Source of the DNA: Cryptobacterium curtum DSM 15641
Lineage (GTDB): Bacteria > Actinomycetota > Coriobacteriia > Coriobacteriales > Eggerthellaceae
Direction of reading: 5' to 3'
NCBI RefSeq assembly: GCF_000023845.1
Contig: NC_013170.1
Location: 434,001-498,000 of the forward strand
Length of the DNA: 64,000 bases
The position numbers were made by a program, and so were the translations under genes. The notes beneath the pieces were generated by a model, which saw only the letters and a list, made by a program, of their open reading frames with translations, was not told the origin of the DNA and did no database searches. Below, piece by piece: positions 36,901-44,865 of the stretch. Each line of letters starts with the position of its first letter. Within the stretch, counting starts at the first letter, position 1.

Positions 36901-37288
36901 ATATCGCGAACTGAAGCGCCTTTCTGCTGAGGCGGATGGCAGCCCCTTACGTGTTTCCGATGCTGATTTAGCGCAGATATGCAGCGATCGTCAGCCCGCT
37001 TTGCGCATGTCACAGGATTCTGTTGCCTGCGCTATCGCGGTATTTCGTGAATTGGGCCTGGTGGAAACTGAGGTTTCTGCCACGCAAGGTGAACATCGAC
37101 TGATTCGCCTAATTGAAGCGCATGGCAACAAGGCAGAGCTTACCGATAGTGTGCGGTATCGTGAAGGACTCGACGAGATTGAAATATTTCGTACCTTCTG
37201 CCACTGGGTTGGCAGTGCTACAGCACCCGTTTTGCAATCACGTATCATTCGGCCTATCTTGCCTGATGAAAGTCAAGAGGAGGTCTAG
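33935..37288 (+). CDS. recJ: RecJ exonuclease fused to a RecQ-like DEAH-box helicase
   Basis: The 1117-residue protein joins two DNA-repair modules. Residues 1-580 are RecJ: DHH motif I VFGDFDLDGISSTA, motif III ITDHHEP (about 165) and DHHA1 with FGGHEAAVG (about 412), then the OB-like domain. After a linker, residues about 645-990 are a superfamily 2 helicase: MATGRGKSLTFQ (Walker A), LVVDEAHHIG, LALTATAD, FGEGVNIPD and QMSGRAGRDG (motif VI). RecJ normally degrades 5' ends of single-stranded DNA with RecQ unwinding ahead, so the fusion would couple both steps. Motif I has D-F-D-L-D-G instead of the usual D-Y-D-A-D-G. GTG 33935 follows AAAGG; TTG 33884 lacks a site. rel starts two bases after the stop. 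Confidence 0.92.
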   Translation: MPAQFYIHEADPAATEVLCKTLGLPRFIAATLVARGISSPQEAGEFLRPSLARDWGNPYCIPGMDEVVGGLEAAVRSGKRIMVFGDFDLDGISSTAVLTRGLRELGGEVVPFIPRRQDEGYGITEAAIERLMKDEPDLLVTVDCGIACRNEVRLLKNRGVDVFITDHHEPADLVPEEVPVCDPKIDPDCSESILAGVGVALKLIQALGARFGQPHLWREYTDLATLGTIADLMPMQQDNRALVADGVAHMNESPRPCIAALLHSAGVADKPVSSTSLSFSVIPRLNAAGRMGDAMLALNLLLEDDAHRAQDIAADLEAVNSQRRAIEAELAEIATLQAQEIYQGQRALIVAGEGWHEGVKGIVASRLARSYGVPTILFAIDEEGIARGSGRSVGSVNLFKAVESCSDMLIRFGGHEAAVGVTLSAADLPAFTKRLCAFMDGLDKNCFHPRIDIDACVNLDELTVENVEALEQLAPFGQGNRQPTYLAQNVMLTRSRAVGADKNHFSTVLTDGAHTVSGIMFHCAYIDRLMHCDSVVNAGFEVQVDEWRGRRSVKAMLSSIYPAQPCVALESMLDPEQKSFVSELYAASDAELVADCEDAPEEVTRLDAEREQNRQHWEQVAAQDPQSLREAVVQALIGDGALFNSQKQILSALDNNIDTLAVMATGRGKSLTFQVHAATRALASGQASLFVYPLRALIADQAYHLNHALLPFGLNAEVLTGESAPEERQRIFEGLVQGTVDIVLTTPEFLTIHANRLAQSGRIGFLVVDEAHHIGQARAGNRMAYAYIDRAIARLGNPCVLALTATADAQCAQAIEETLGCHHRVLDRTERKNLVLDDQRNLKQSDPYLANLVSQGAKMVIYVNSRRHSVALARSLRKRVPQMAPFIGFYNAGLARPDRCRVEELFRTGQLTVLVSTSAFGEGVNIPDIRHVVLYHMPFNEIEFNQMSGRAGRDGKEAVVHLLFSVTDARINEGILADATPNHDTLAQVYRELKRLSAEADGSPLRVSDADLAQICSDRQPALRMSQDSVACAIAVFRELGLVETEVSATQGEHRLIRLIEAHGNKAELTDSVRYREGLDEIEIFRTFCHWVGSATAPVLQSRIIRPILPDESQEEV

Positions 37289-37290
37289 GT

Positions 37291-39861
37291 ATGCCTCAAA
37301 AAAGTAGGTCTCAAAAGAACGTATCGCAAAAGGATACATCTCAAAAAAGCATGCCTCAAAAATCTCAAGAGAATGCACCTCGAAACGATGCATCTCAAAA
37401 GAATGTGTCTCAAGAAAGCATGTCTCAAAAGTCTTCAAAGAGCGCATCTCACAACGATACAAAACAGGTGGACTTTTTAGGCTCTTCGCGTGATGTGGTT
37501 GGAGGAGGGGCGCGCTTTAGTGACGGCTCCGATGCGCTGATCGGGCGTGCAGGTAGTGCGGCGCTTACCTTTAAGGGTGACGCTGCCGCTGCTGATCCTG
37601 CGCCGATGCCGCATCATAAGACGCCTGAAGAACGCTTTGCCGATTTAGATGAAGCCTGTGCTGTCTATCTGAATGAAGACGAGCGCGATTTACTGAGACG
37701 AGCCTTTGAGTTCGCTCGGAGCGCGCATAAGGGGCAGTGTCGCAAAAGCGGTGAACCGTTTGTGTCTCATCCCGTTGAAGTGGCGCTGATTCTGTCTGAC
37801 CTGCGCATGGACGCTGAAACGCTGGCAGCAGCGCTCTTACATGATGTGGTTGAGGATACCGACACCACCAAAGAAGAGCTGGCACACGAATTCGGCGAGG
37901 CCGTGGCCGATCTGGTCGATGGCGTTACAAAGATCACGCGTATCGAAGTAGAGAACCTTTCTGACGAACAGGCGGCAACCATTCGCAAGATGTTCGTTGC
38001 TATGAACAAGGATATTCGGGTCATTGTTATCAAACTGGCTGACCGCTTGCATAATATGCGGACGCTTTCAGCCTTGCGTGAAGACCGACGCATCTTCAAA
38101 TCGCACGAAACGCTTGAGATATATGCCCCGATTGCTCATCGTTTGGGCATTGGGCAAATTAAATGGGAGCTCGAAGACTTGGCGTTCTTCTATTTGGAAC
38201 CAGGTAAGTTCAAGCAGATTTCGCGCATGGTGGCAGAAAGCCGCATGGAACGTGAAGAGTATCTGGGTAACGTTATCGACATTTTGCATGGAGAAATGGA
38301 AAAGGCCGATATCGGTTGTCAGATTATGGGACGACCCAAGCACCTGTATTCCATCTATCGCAAAATGACAACGCATGGAAAAGGCTTTTCCGAGATATAC
38401 GACCTTATTGCCGTGCGTATTATCGTGGATACGGTCGCTCAGTGCTATTCGGCACTTGGCGCCGTACACAGCCTATGGCACCCAATGCCGGGTCGGTTTA
38501 AAGACTACATTGCCATGCCGAAGTACAACATGTACCAGAGCTTGCATACCACGGTTATCGGTCCGGCGGGCCGGCCGCTGGAAGTGCAGATTCGCACCGA
38601 AGAAATGCATCGGATGAGCGAATATGGTGTGGCGGCTCACTGGCGTTATAAAGAGGGCGCAAAGGGCGAATCAGGGTTCGACCGTCAGCTGGCGTGGTTG
38701 CGTCAGATGATGGATTGGCAGGATGAAACGCAAGACTCGCGCGAGTTTCTTAAATCGCTCAAAGTCGATCTGGCTCCGTCGGAAGTATTTGTCTTTACTC
38801 CCCAGGGTGACGCCATGAGCTTGCGTGCGGGTGCAACACCGGTCGATTTCGCGTATGCTATCCACACGGAAGTGGGTAACCACTGCGTTGGCGCGAAGGT
38901 TAACGGCTCCATTGTGCCGCTTTCCTACGAGTTGCAAATGGGCGATCGGGTTGAGATTCTCACCCAGAAAAGTGCCGCTCCCAGCCAAGGCTGGCTATCG
39001 TTAGTGAAGACGCCGCGTGCGCGCAGTAAGATTCGCGCGTACTTTTCCCGTGCGTCCCATAGCGACGATGTGCGCGAAGGACACGAGCGCCTAACCCGTG
39101 AAATGCGCAAACATGGCTCGGGTATTTCAAGTGCAGCGGGGCAGCGGGCGCTGAAGACCGTGTCTGAGCGTATGGGCTTTAAAGATCCCGACGAAATGCT
39201 TGCAAGCGTGGGCACCGGCAAGGAAAGCGTTCAAGCGATAACGAATCGTTTGTTGAAGGCATTGGGTGAAAAAGATGCAGCGCCCACACCGTCAGCCGAT
39301 TTAGTACCGGGTGATTCTTCGACCGGTAAGCTTCCTCCGATGCTTACTTCAGTGCGTCATCCGAAGACAGCCAAGCAGCATCCGGTGTCGAAGGGCGTGC
39401 GCGTCAAGGGCGACCCCGGTATGCTCGTGCGTCTTTCGCGCTGCTGCAATCCGGTGCCTGGGGATGACATCGTTGGGTTTGTGACGCGTGGACGGGGAGT
39501 GAGTGTTCATCGGCGGAATTGCCCGAATGCGGCAAGCCTTATGGACCACCCCGAGCGCATTATTGACGTAACCTGGGATAGCGAACCATCTGCTGATACG
39601 TCATACAAGGTGGAAATCTATCTTGAGGCGATTGATCGCATGAATCTGCTGCGCGATGTGGTTGATTCACTTTCAGAATGTGGTGCCAATGTGCTGTCAT
39701 CTTCAACCACATCCCATCGGGATGGTATGGGAGAAATGCGGTTCCTTTTCCAGGTAAGTTCGGTCTCGTCTATCGACCACATTGTTCAGAAGCTTTCTGG
39801 TATCGAAGGGGTATTTGACGTGCACCGCATGATGCCTGGCGACGAAAAAAAGAAGAAATAG
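37291..39861 (+). CDS. rel: Bifunctional (p)ppGpp synthetase/hydrolase, Rel/SpoT family
   Basis: The 856-residue stringent-response enzyme has all domains in order: an HD hydrolase (LLHDVVEDTD near 184, KLADRLHNMRTL near 250), synthetase (GRPKHLYSIYRKM, YNMYQSLHTTVIGP, GVAAHWRYKEG near 445), TGS (VFVFTPQGDAMSLRAGATPVDFAYAIHT-type region near 500), a zinc-finger/RIS segment (SRCCNPVPGDDIVGF ... HRRNCPN) and C-terminal ACT. Both catalytic centres look intact. The first 60 residues are degenerate repeats of S/P-Q-K-N/S, followed by another spacer to about residue 110 before conserved sequence. ATG 37291 has GAGGAGG upstream. It is coupled to recJ (two-base gap) and followed ten bases later by a hydrolase gene. 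The Ppx/GppA protein may act on its product. Confidence 0.96.
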   Translation: MPQKSRSQKNVSQKDTSQKSMPQKSQENAPRNDASQKNVSQESMSQKSSKSASHNDTKQVDFLGSSRDVVGGGARFSDGSDALIGRAGSAALTFKGDAAAADPAPMPHHKTPEERFADLDEACAVYLNEDERDLLRRAFEFARSAHKGQCRKSGEPFVSHPVEVALILSDLRMDAETLAAALLHDVVEDTDTTKEELAHEFGEAVADLVDGVTKITRIEVENLSDEQAATIRKMFVAMNKDIRVIVIKLADRLHNMRTLSALREDRRIFKSHETLEIYAPIAHRLGIGQIKWELEDLAFFYLEPGKFKQISRMVAESRMEREEYLGNVIDILHGEMEKADIGCQIMGRPKHLYSIYRKMTTHGKGFSEIYDLIAVRIIVDTVAQCYSALGAVHSLWHPMPGRFKDYIAMPKYNMYQSLHTTVIGPAGRPLEVQIRTEEMHRMSEYGVAAHWRYKEGAKGESGFDRQLAWLRQMMDWQDETQDSREFLKSLKVDLAPSEVFVFTPQGDAMSLRAGATPVDFAYAIHTEVGNHCVGAKVNGSIVPLSYELQMGDRVEILTQKSAAPSQGWLSLVKTPRARSKIRAYFSRASHSDDVREGHERLTREMRKHGSGISSAAGQRALKTVSERMGFKDPDEMLASVGTGKESVQAITNRLLKALGEKDAAPTPSADLVPGDSSTGKLPPMLTSVRHPKTAKQHPVSKGVRVKGDPGMLVRLSRCCNPVPGDDIVGFVTRGRGVSVHRRNCPNAASLMDHPERIIDVTWDSEPSADTSYKVEIYLEAIDRMNLLRDVVDSLSECGANVLSSSTTSHRDGMGEMRFLFQVSSVSSIDHIVQKLSGIEGVFDVHRMMPGDEKKKK
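37297..37452. repeat. Degenerate TCTCAAAAG-type repeats in the 5' end of rel
   Basis: About ten imperfect copies of a (T/C)CTCAAAA(G/A) core at 12-24 base spacing encode SQK or PQK units. Spacing is in multiples of three, so length changes by whole units would keep the frame. Confidence 0.8.
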
Positions 39862-39870
39862 GAGGTTGTC

Positions 39871-40539
39871 ATGGCGCGTTTTGACGATCTGCATGAAGTA
39901 AAGGGTGGCTGCGTACCCATTTCATTTCTGGTTCTGGGACCCATCGAAAATAACGTGTACCTCATTGATGATGGAGCCGGTGGCGTCATCGTGGTTGACC
40001 CCAGCTGTGAACCTGACCTCATTATGGACGCCTTAGCGGGGCGACCGATCTCGGCACTTTTCGTCACTCACCAGCATTGGGATCATGTCGGAGCATTGCG
40101 TGCACTTGTCGATCGAACGGGTGCTGCCGTATATGCTTCCCGTATCGATGCGCCGACTATTGAATCGGGGCAGGCTGATCGCCATAGTCCTGAACGCATC
40201 CCCCCTTGTCGGGTAGACCATAAACTTTCCGATGGTGAGAGCGTTACTGTTGGAATGCTGACCTGGCGCTGTATCCTTACACCGGGTCATACAAAGGGCA
40301 GCATGTGCCTACTTGCTGAAACGGGTACGCGCCCTGGATCTCCCGTGCTTATTTCTGGTGACACGTTATTTCAAGCAAGCATTGGTCGGGTTGATTTTGA
40401 AGGCGGTAGCATGACAGATATGCGTGCTTCCCTGCGCAAGCTTTCAAAATTACCTGATGACACCATCGTTTTACCAGGTCATATGGGAACGACGACAATC
40501 GGAGCCGAACGTCACCGGGTCATTGAAGCGCTCATGTAG
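39871..40539 (+). CDS. Metallo-beta-lactamase-fold hydrolase (glyoxalase II-like)
   Basis: The 222-residue cytoplasmic protein has the five metal-binding signatures of the superfamily: THQHWDHVG, a His in TPGHTKGS, Asp in ISGDTLFQASIGRVD, and the last His in LPGHMGTTTIGAER. This pattern fits the small glyoxalase II-like hydrolases often seen next to rel in Gram-positive bacteria. Substrate is unknown; glutathione-dependent glyoxalase activity is not assumed. AGGAGG precedes ATG 39871, ten bases after rel, so it is the last gene of the recJ-rel operon. Confidence 0.9.
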   Translation: MARFDDLHEVKGGCVPISFLVLGPIENNVYLIDDGAGGVIVVDPSCEPDLIMDALAGRPISALFVTHQHWDHVGALRALVDRTGAAVYASRIDAPTIESGQADRHSPERIPPCRVDHKLSDGESVTVGMLTWRCILTPGHTKGSMCLLAETGTRPGSPVLISGDTLFQASIGRVDFEGGSMTDMRASLRKLSKLPDDTIVLPGHMGTTTIGAERHRVIEALM

Positions 40540-40705
40540 GTTTTCTGACGTAAGCCTTATACAAGCGTTTATATAAATTCTTCTTACATAAGGGTTCGGG
40601 GCAAACCTGGTGGGGAACACATGAAGTGGGAAATCTAAGCAGCTTTCTGGCGACTTTGGAGTACAATTTCCAATCGACACACCATTTCATGATGAAAGGT
40701 AGTTC

Positions 40706-41758
40706 GTGTCTATCGAATTGGGCGTCTTTTTGTCGACTCTTGTGTCGAACCCCGCGATGCTCGTGGTGGCCGTCTTAAACATTGGTGTTCTCATTGTTAA
40801 TGGGGCAACCGATGCTCCTAATGCTATTGCTACGGTAGTGTCAACGCGCTGCCTGAAGCCGACACCCGCTATTGTGATGGCGGCATGCTGTAATTTTCTT
40901 GGCTTACTTATCGTAACGCTGCTTTCCTCTGCCGTCGCCGAGACTATCTTTCACATGGTTGATTTCAGTGGCGACAGTCACCAAGCGCTCGTTGCTCTTA
41001 TGGCCGCCATGGTTGCTATTATTGTGTGGGGTGTTTCCGCCTGGTATTTTGGTCTACCGACCAGCCAAAGCCATTCTCTTATTGCTGGTCTTACCGGGGC
41101 TGCCATTGCCTTGCAAGGAGGTTTTGACGGGGTCAATTGGGATGAATGGATGAAGGTTATTTACGGTATCGTGCTCTCGACCTTCTTGGGTTTTGGGCTG
41201 GGCTGGTTGAATGCCAAGGCGATTCGTCGGTTCTGTAGCGGCTTCGACCGTCAACGCGCCGATGCCTTTTTCCGCTGGGCACAGGTTATTGCCGGTGCGG
41301 CTGGCGCTTTCATGCATGGTGCCCAAGATGGACAGAAGTTCATGAGTATCTTTATGCTCGCGTCGCTTCTTGCTGCAGGTGCAGACCTTCCCAGCACTAT
41401 TACGATACCAATATGGCTTATGGTCGTCTGTGCGTTGTCGCTGGGTACGGGTACTGGCCTGGGCGGCAAGAAGATTATTAAAAACGTGGGCATGGATATG
41501 GTTAAACTTGAACGCTATCAAGGGTTTTGCGTATCGCTTGCCTCAACGTTCTGTCTGATTATTTCCACCTTCGGCGGATTGCCTGTTTCATCAACACATA
41601 CGAATACAACTGCCATTATGGGTGTTGGGCGTGCCAAATGTAAGAGCGCTGTTCACTGGGGTGTTGCTGTTGACATGGTAAAAACTTGGATACTGACTTT
41701 CCCAGGATGCGGCATTTTGGGATATGTGACCGCACTGCTATTCTTGGCCATCTTCTAG
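40706..41758 (+). CDS. pit: PiT-family inorganic phosphate permease
   Basis: The 350-residue membrane protein has about ten hydrophobic helices and both halves of the PiT signature, NGATDAPNAIATVVSTR near the N-terminus and PVSSTHTNTTAIMGVG near the C-terminus. The first motif reads N-G-A-T-D-A-P-N where many homologues have G-F-H-D-A-A-N, suggesting a divergent subfamily. It imports phosphate (as metal phosphate or with a cation). GTG 40706 follows GAAAGG. The DUF47 partner begins 16 bases downstream, the usual PiT arrangement. No PhoB box was identified in the 166-base upstream gap. Confidence 0.93.
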   Translation: MSIELGVFLSTLVSNPAMLVVAVLNIGVLIVNGATDAPNAIATVVSTRCLKPTPAIVMAACCNFLGLLIVTLLSSAVAETIFHMVDFSGDSHQALVALMAAMVAIIVWGVSAWYFGLPTSQSHSLIAGLTGAAIALQGGFDGVNWDEWMKVIYGIVLSTFLGFGLGWLNAKAIRRFCSGFDRQRADAFFRWAQVIAGAAGAFMHGAQDGQKFMSIFMLASLLAAGADLPSTITIPIWLMVVCALSLGTGTGLGGKKIIKNVGMDMVKLERYQGFCVSLASTFCLIISTFGGLPVSSTHTNTTAIMGVGRAKCKSAVHWGVAVDMVKTWILTFPGCGILGYVTALLFLAIF

Positions 41759-41774
41759 CACAAAGGAGCCGTTG

Positions 41775-42404
41775 ATGCCTCGCAAGATGAAATACGATTA
41801 TTTCAAAGCGTTTGAAAGTCAGGTTGACATTGCCTTAGCTGAGGCTGATCTTCTTATTACCGTTATTAGGGATTTCACCACTGCTGAAGCGGTTAAGGAT
41901 ATCTTGCCCGAAGCTCATGACCTTGAGCATCGTGGCGATACCATTAACCATAACATCTATACGGCATTAGCAACCGATTTTATTACACCTATTGATCGCG
42001 ATGACATTCTGCAGATTGCTCAGGCGCTCGATAACGTGATCGACTACATTGAAGACGTTATCCGCATGTTCTACGTCATGGACGTGCATTTCATGCATCG
42101 TGATCTTGAACAGGTAGGCATTCTTATCAAAAAGAGCTGTGAAGCGCTCAAGGTAGGTATGCGTGAATTTACGAATTTCAAGAAATCCGCTACGTTCAAG
42201 CGCGTGCTCGTTGAAGTGAACGATTACGAAGAAGAAGCCGATCGCCTCTACGACGAAATGACCCACAATCTGTATACCAAAGATGCTGATAATCCGCTGC
42301 GCGTGATTGTGTGGAGCCGTATCTTCGCGAAAATTGAGAAGTGCAGCGATGCGTGTGAACATGTCGCTGACATTATGGGTACGGTGCTCTTAAAGAACTC
42401 GTAA
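41775..42404 (+). CDS. DUF47 (PhoU-like) partner of the PiT permease
   Basis: The 209-residue all-helical protein belongs to the DUF47/PhoU-like group that controls the adjacent phosphate permease. Typical segments are HDLEHRGDTINHNIY, ALDNVIDYIEDVIRM and VNDYEEEADRLYDEM, containing the paired acidic/His metal-binding motifs of PhoU proteins. ATG 41775 is used, with AAAGGAG five bases upstream. It is cotranscribed with the permease. How it senses phosphate is not evident from sequence. Confidence 0.92.
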   Translation: MPRKMKYDYFKAFESQVDIALAEADLLITVIRDFTTAEAVKDILPEAHDLEHRGDTINHNIYTALATDFITPIDRDDILQIAQALDNVIDYIEDVIRMFYVMDVHFMHRDLEQVGILIKKSCEALKVGMREFTNFKKSATFKRVLVEVNDYEEEADRLYDEMTHNLYTKDADNPLRVIVWSRIFAKIEKCSDACEHVADIMGTVLLKNS

Positions 42405-42442
42405 GCGGGTTTGGTTTACACAGCTTGCTTGCTTTTGTGGCG

Positions 42443-42459
42443 CGCTGCCCTTAGCAGCG
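42443..42459. terminator. Short hairpin between convergent genes
   Basis: CGCTGC and GCAGCG form a 6-bp GC-rich stem around five bases. It lies between the ends of the DUF47 gene and the convergent UPF0126 gene and may serve both as terminator. No T tract is present. Confidence 0.45.
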
Positions 42460-42488
42460 GTGGTGTGGTGTTGCCTGGCTTTAAACAT

Positions 42489-43322
42489 TTAGTGTCGACG
42501 TAGGCGATTCCATATTTTTGACCAGGTAGATTGCTGATCAATCTTTTTCGCGTGATGTCGTCGCGCCTTTTCATCGGCTATATTTTCGGGTGTACGATTA
42601 AGATAGCGTATGGCACGCACTGGGCGTGCCATGACATCGGCTACCGGCTCGCTTAAGTCGCGCGCTGGTCGGGTATGCCATCCGAATGCCATCGATCCAA
42701 AACGGATGCACATAATAATAACGAGGCAGATAATAGCCGAAGCACCATCAAAAATATGGTAGGTCCGCATCAGTGTGTAGACGATGGTGCCCAATACAGC
42801 AGCAGTGCCATAGAGCGACCCCGGTTGGAAGGCAGTTACCGGTCGGTTCATAATGATGTCGCGCATAACACCACCGCCGATCGATACAACCGTTCCTAAA
42901 ATGACGGCCGGCACGATAGAAAGTCCCGCTGCAAGCGCCTTGCCAGCCGAAAGGACAGCCCACATACCCACCGATAAGCCGTCAATAATATCGATAACAG
43001 GGTTGAGATAGGTGGTTATTCGCCCAAAATAGAATACGACGCAGCCGGTGAGCACGCAGGCCACGATAAGCTCAGGCTTTTGAAACGCATAAATGCCGTA
43101 GTTCTGCAATAGAATGTCGCGCATAATGCCACCAAGAAGTCCCATGATGATCGCAATCACCACAGTGCCGAACAGGTCGAATTGGGCCCGCTGCGCGCTC
43201 ATCGAGCCTGAAATGGCGCCGGTGATCGTGGCGATCATTTCAAACCAGAAGGGAACAACTAATACGGATTCGAGCATAGTGGCTTTCGATACCTCTTCTT
43301 TCGTCATTAGTGCATGCGTCAT
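42489..43322 (-). CDS. UPF0126/TRIC-like membrane protein
   Basis: The 277-residue protein consists of two repeats of a three-helix unit, each with the family signature: GLLGGIMRDILL (first) and SIGGGVMRDIIM (second). This UPF0126/YicG-type fold is related to TRIC cation channels; some members are linked to glycine transport. About seven helices are followed by a basic C-terminal tail (KARRHHAKKIDQQ) of about 60 residues. The start is uncertain: ATG codons at 43322, 43307 and 43277 are possible and none has a good ribosome-binding site. Transcribed toward the phosphate genes, alone. Confidence 0.88.
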   Translation of the reverse strand: MTHALMTKEEVSKATMLESVLVVPFWFEMIATITGAISGSMSAQRAQFDLFGTVVIAIIMGLLGGIMRDILLQNYGIYAFQKPELIVACVLTGCVVFYFGRITTYLNPVIDIIDGLSVGMWAVLSAGKALAAGLSIVPAVILGTVVSIGGGVMRDIIMNRPVTAFQPGSLYGTAAVLGTIVYTLMRTYHIFDGASAIICLVIIMCIRFGSMAFGWHTRPARDLSEPVADVMARPVRAIRYLNRTPENIADEKARRHHAKKIDQQSTWSKIWNRLRRH

Positions 43323-43473
43323 TATGTTAGGTGCATGCTAGCATCCCCAGCAGGATAAGGGCAGCAGGCAAATCGTGTCATGACGTAATTTTCTACAATT
43401 CTTGTCTATAGCAGAATCCAGCGGCCTTCGTACTGCTATGATGTGGCGCAATGCACAGAATAGAAGGAATCTA

Positions 43474-44757
43474 ATGTCCCTGATCGTAGCGAAATTTGGT
43501 GGCACGTCAGTTGCCTCACCCGAGCGGATCAAGATGGTCGCCAAGCGGCTTATTGCGATGAAGCAGGCCGGCAACGATGTTGTGGCGGTTGTCTCTGCTA
43601 TGGGTAAGACCACCGATGAATTAGTTGGTTTAGCTGCGGCGCTTTCAAGTAATCCTCCTGCGCGTGAAATGGACCGCTTGCTTTCTACCGGCGAGCAGGT
43701 ATCTATGACTCTCTTATCCATGGCAATCGACGCGAGTGGGTATCGCGCCATGAGCTTTTCGGGAAGCCAGGCGGGTATCGAAACCGACAACGAACATGCC
43801 AAGGCAAAAATCACCCTTATTCACGCAGATCGCATCAAAAGTGCTATCGCGCAAGGCATTATCCCTGTTGTAGCGGGTTTTCAAGGCATTGATAAGCGGG
43901 GCGATGTTACAACGCTCGGCCGCGGCGGTTCTGACACAACGGCGGTTGCCGTCGCGTATGGTATTGGGGCTGATGTGTGCGAGATTTATTCCGATGTCGA
44001 TGGCATCTACACGGCTGATCCGCGCGTAGCTCCTCGTGCACGCAAACTCGACGCCATCAGCTACGAAGATATGCTTGAGCTTTCAAGTTCAGGGGCAGGG
44101 GTTCTCCAGAGCCGTGCCGTTGAATTTGCCCGTCGATATGGTGTGGTCATCCATTCGCGCTCAGCGTTTTCTGATGCGCAGGGAACTCTTATCAAGGAGG
44201 CTGATTCCACGATGGAACAGGCTGTCGTCTCAGGCATTGCTCATGATACGTCCGAGGTCAAGGTAACTATTCGCGACGTACAAGACCACTCGGGCGTGGC
44301 CGCGCAGGTTTTCCAAGCACTTGCAAGTAACAGTGTCAATGTTGACATGATCATTCAAAATATTTCGGAAGAAGGCGTGACCGATATCACCTTTACGTGT
44401 CCGGGTGCCGATCTTCCTCGTGCACGCACGGTTATGGAAAGCCTGTTGGCTCCTTTAGGTGCGCGCGAATATGCCGTTGACGAAAGTATTGCGAAGGTTT
44501 CCATTGTAGGTACCGGCATGAAATCAAGCCCCGGTGTGGCAGCACGTGCCTTCCAGGCGCTGGGCGACAGTAACGTAAACATTCTACTGATCTCGACGAG
44601 TCCCATTCGCTTGTCAGTGGTTATTGATGCCTTGCAGGTTGAACAGGCTGTTCGCTGTTTACACGCAGCATTTGGACTCGATTCGGATACTGTTTTCGAA
44701 GAAAAAATGCTCTCGGCCGAAGAACTGGCTGCCAAGAAAAACAAGGGTCGCTCATAA
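43474..44757 (+). CDS. lysC: Aspartate kinase (alpha/beta type)
   Basis: The 427-residue enzyme phosphorylates aspartate at the head of the lysine, diaminopimelate, threonine and methionine pathways. It starts LIVAKFGGTSVASPERI, has TTLGRGGSDTTAVA and the YSDVDGIYTADPR nucleotide region, and ends with two ACT domains (VTIRDVQDHSGVAAQVFQAL; VSIVGTGMKSSPGVAARAFQAL) for feedback control. The layout equals the actinobacterial LysC, in which the beta subunit is made from an internal start; a suitable start lies at 44212. AGAAGGA precedes ATG 43474. asd, the next pathway gene, lies 4 kb downstream, beyond an ABC operon. Confidence 0.96.
   Translation: MSLIVAKFGGTSVASPERIKMVAKRLIAMKQAGNDVVAVVSAMGKTTDELVGLAAALSSNPPAREMDRLLSTGEQVSMTLLSMAIDASGYRAMSFSGSQAGIETDNEHAKAKITLIHADRIKSAIAQGIIPVVAGFQGIDKRGDVTTLGRGGSDTTAVAVAYGIGADVCEIYSDVDGIYTADPRVAPRARKLDAISYEDMLELSSSGAGVLQSRAVEFARRYGVVIHSRSAFSDAQGTLIKEADSTMEQAVVSGIAHDTSEVKVTIRDVQDHSGVAAQVFQALASNSVNVDMIIQNISEEGVTDITFTCPGADLPRARTVMESLLAPLGAREYAVDESIAKVSIVGTGMKSSPGVAARAFQALGDSNVNILLISTSPIRLSVVIDALQVEQAVRCLHAAFGLDSDTVFEEKMLSAEELAAKKNKGRS
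44212..44757 (+). CDS. lysC: Probable internally initiated beta subunit of aspartate kinase
   Basis: Within lysC, AAGGAGG (44194-44200) stands 11 bases before an in-frame ATG at codon 247. The encoded start MEQAVVSGIAHDTSEVKVT matches the known beta-subunit start region of Corynebacterium and Mycobacterium LysC. The 181-residue product would contain both ACT domains only, giving an alpha2-beta2 regulatory arrangement. Expression is inferred from position and homology. Confidence 0.5.
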   Translation: MEQAVVSGIAHDTSEVKVTIRDVQDHSGVAAQVFQALASNSVNVDMIIQNISEEGVTDITFTCPGADLPRARTVMESLLAPLGAREYAVDESIAKVSIVGTGMKSSPGVAARAFQALGDSNVNILLISTSPIRLSVVIDALQVEQAVRCLHAAFGLDSDTVFEEKMLSAEELAAKKNKGRS

Positions 44758-44865
44758 GGCCGGTTTGTAAGAGCCGCTCGTTTCTGCAATGCATGTAATG
44801 TCGTTCATGGCGTCTCATCTGGTATATCAGCTTGCTTGTATTCAAGCAGGGCGGGTCGGTTTGTA

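Noticed and set aside
37238-37462. Minus-strand frame opposite the start of rel, rich in Phe and Glu
   Set aside because: It is the mirror of the SQK repeats of rel and has no independent start signal.
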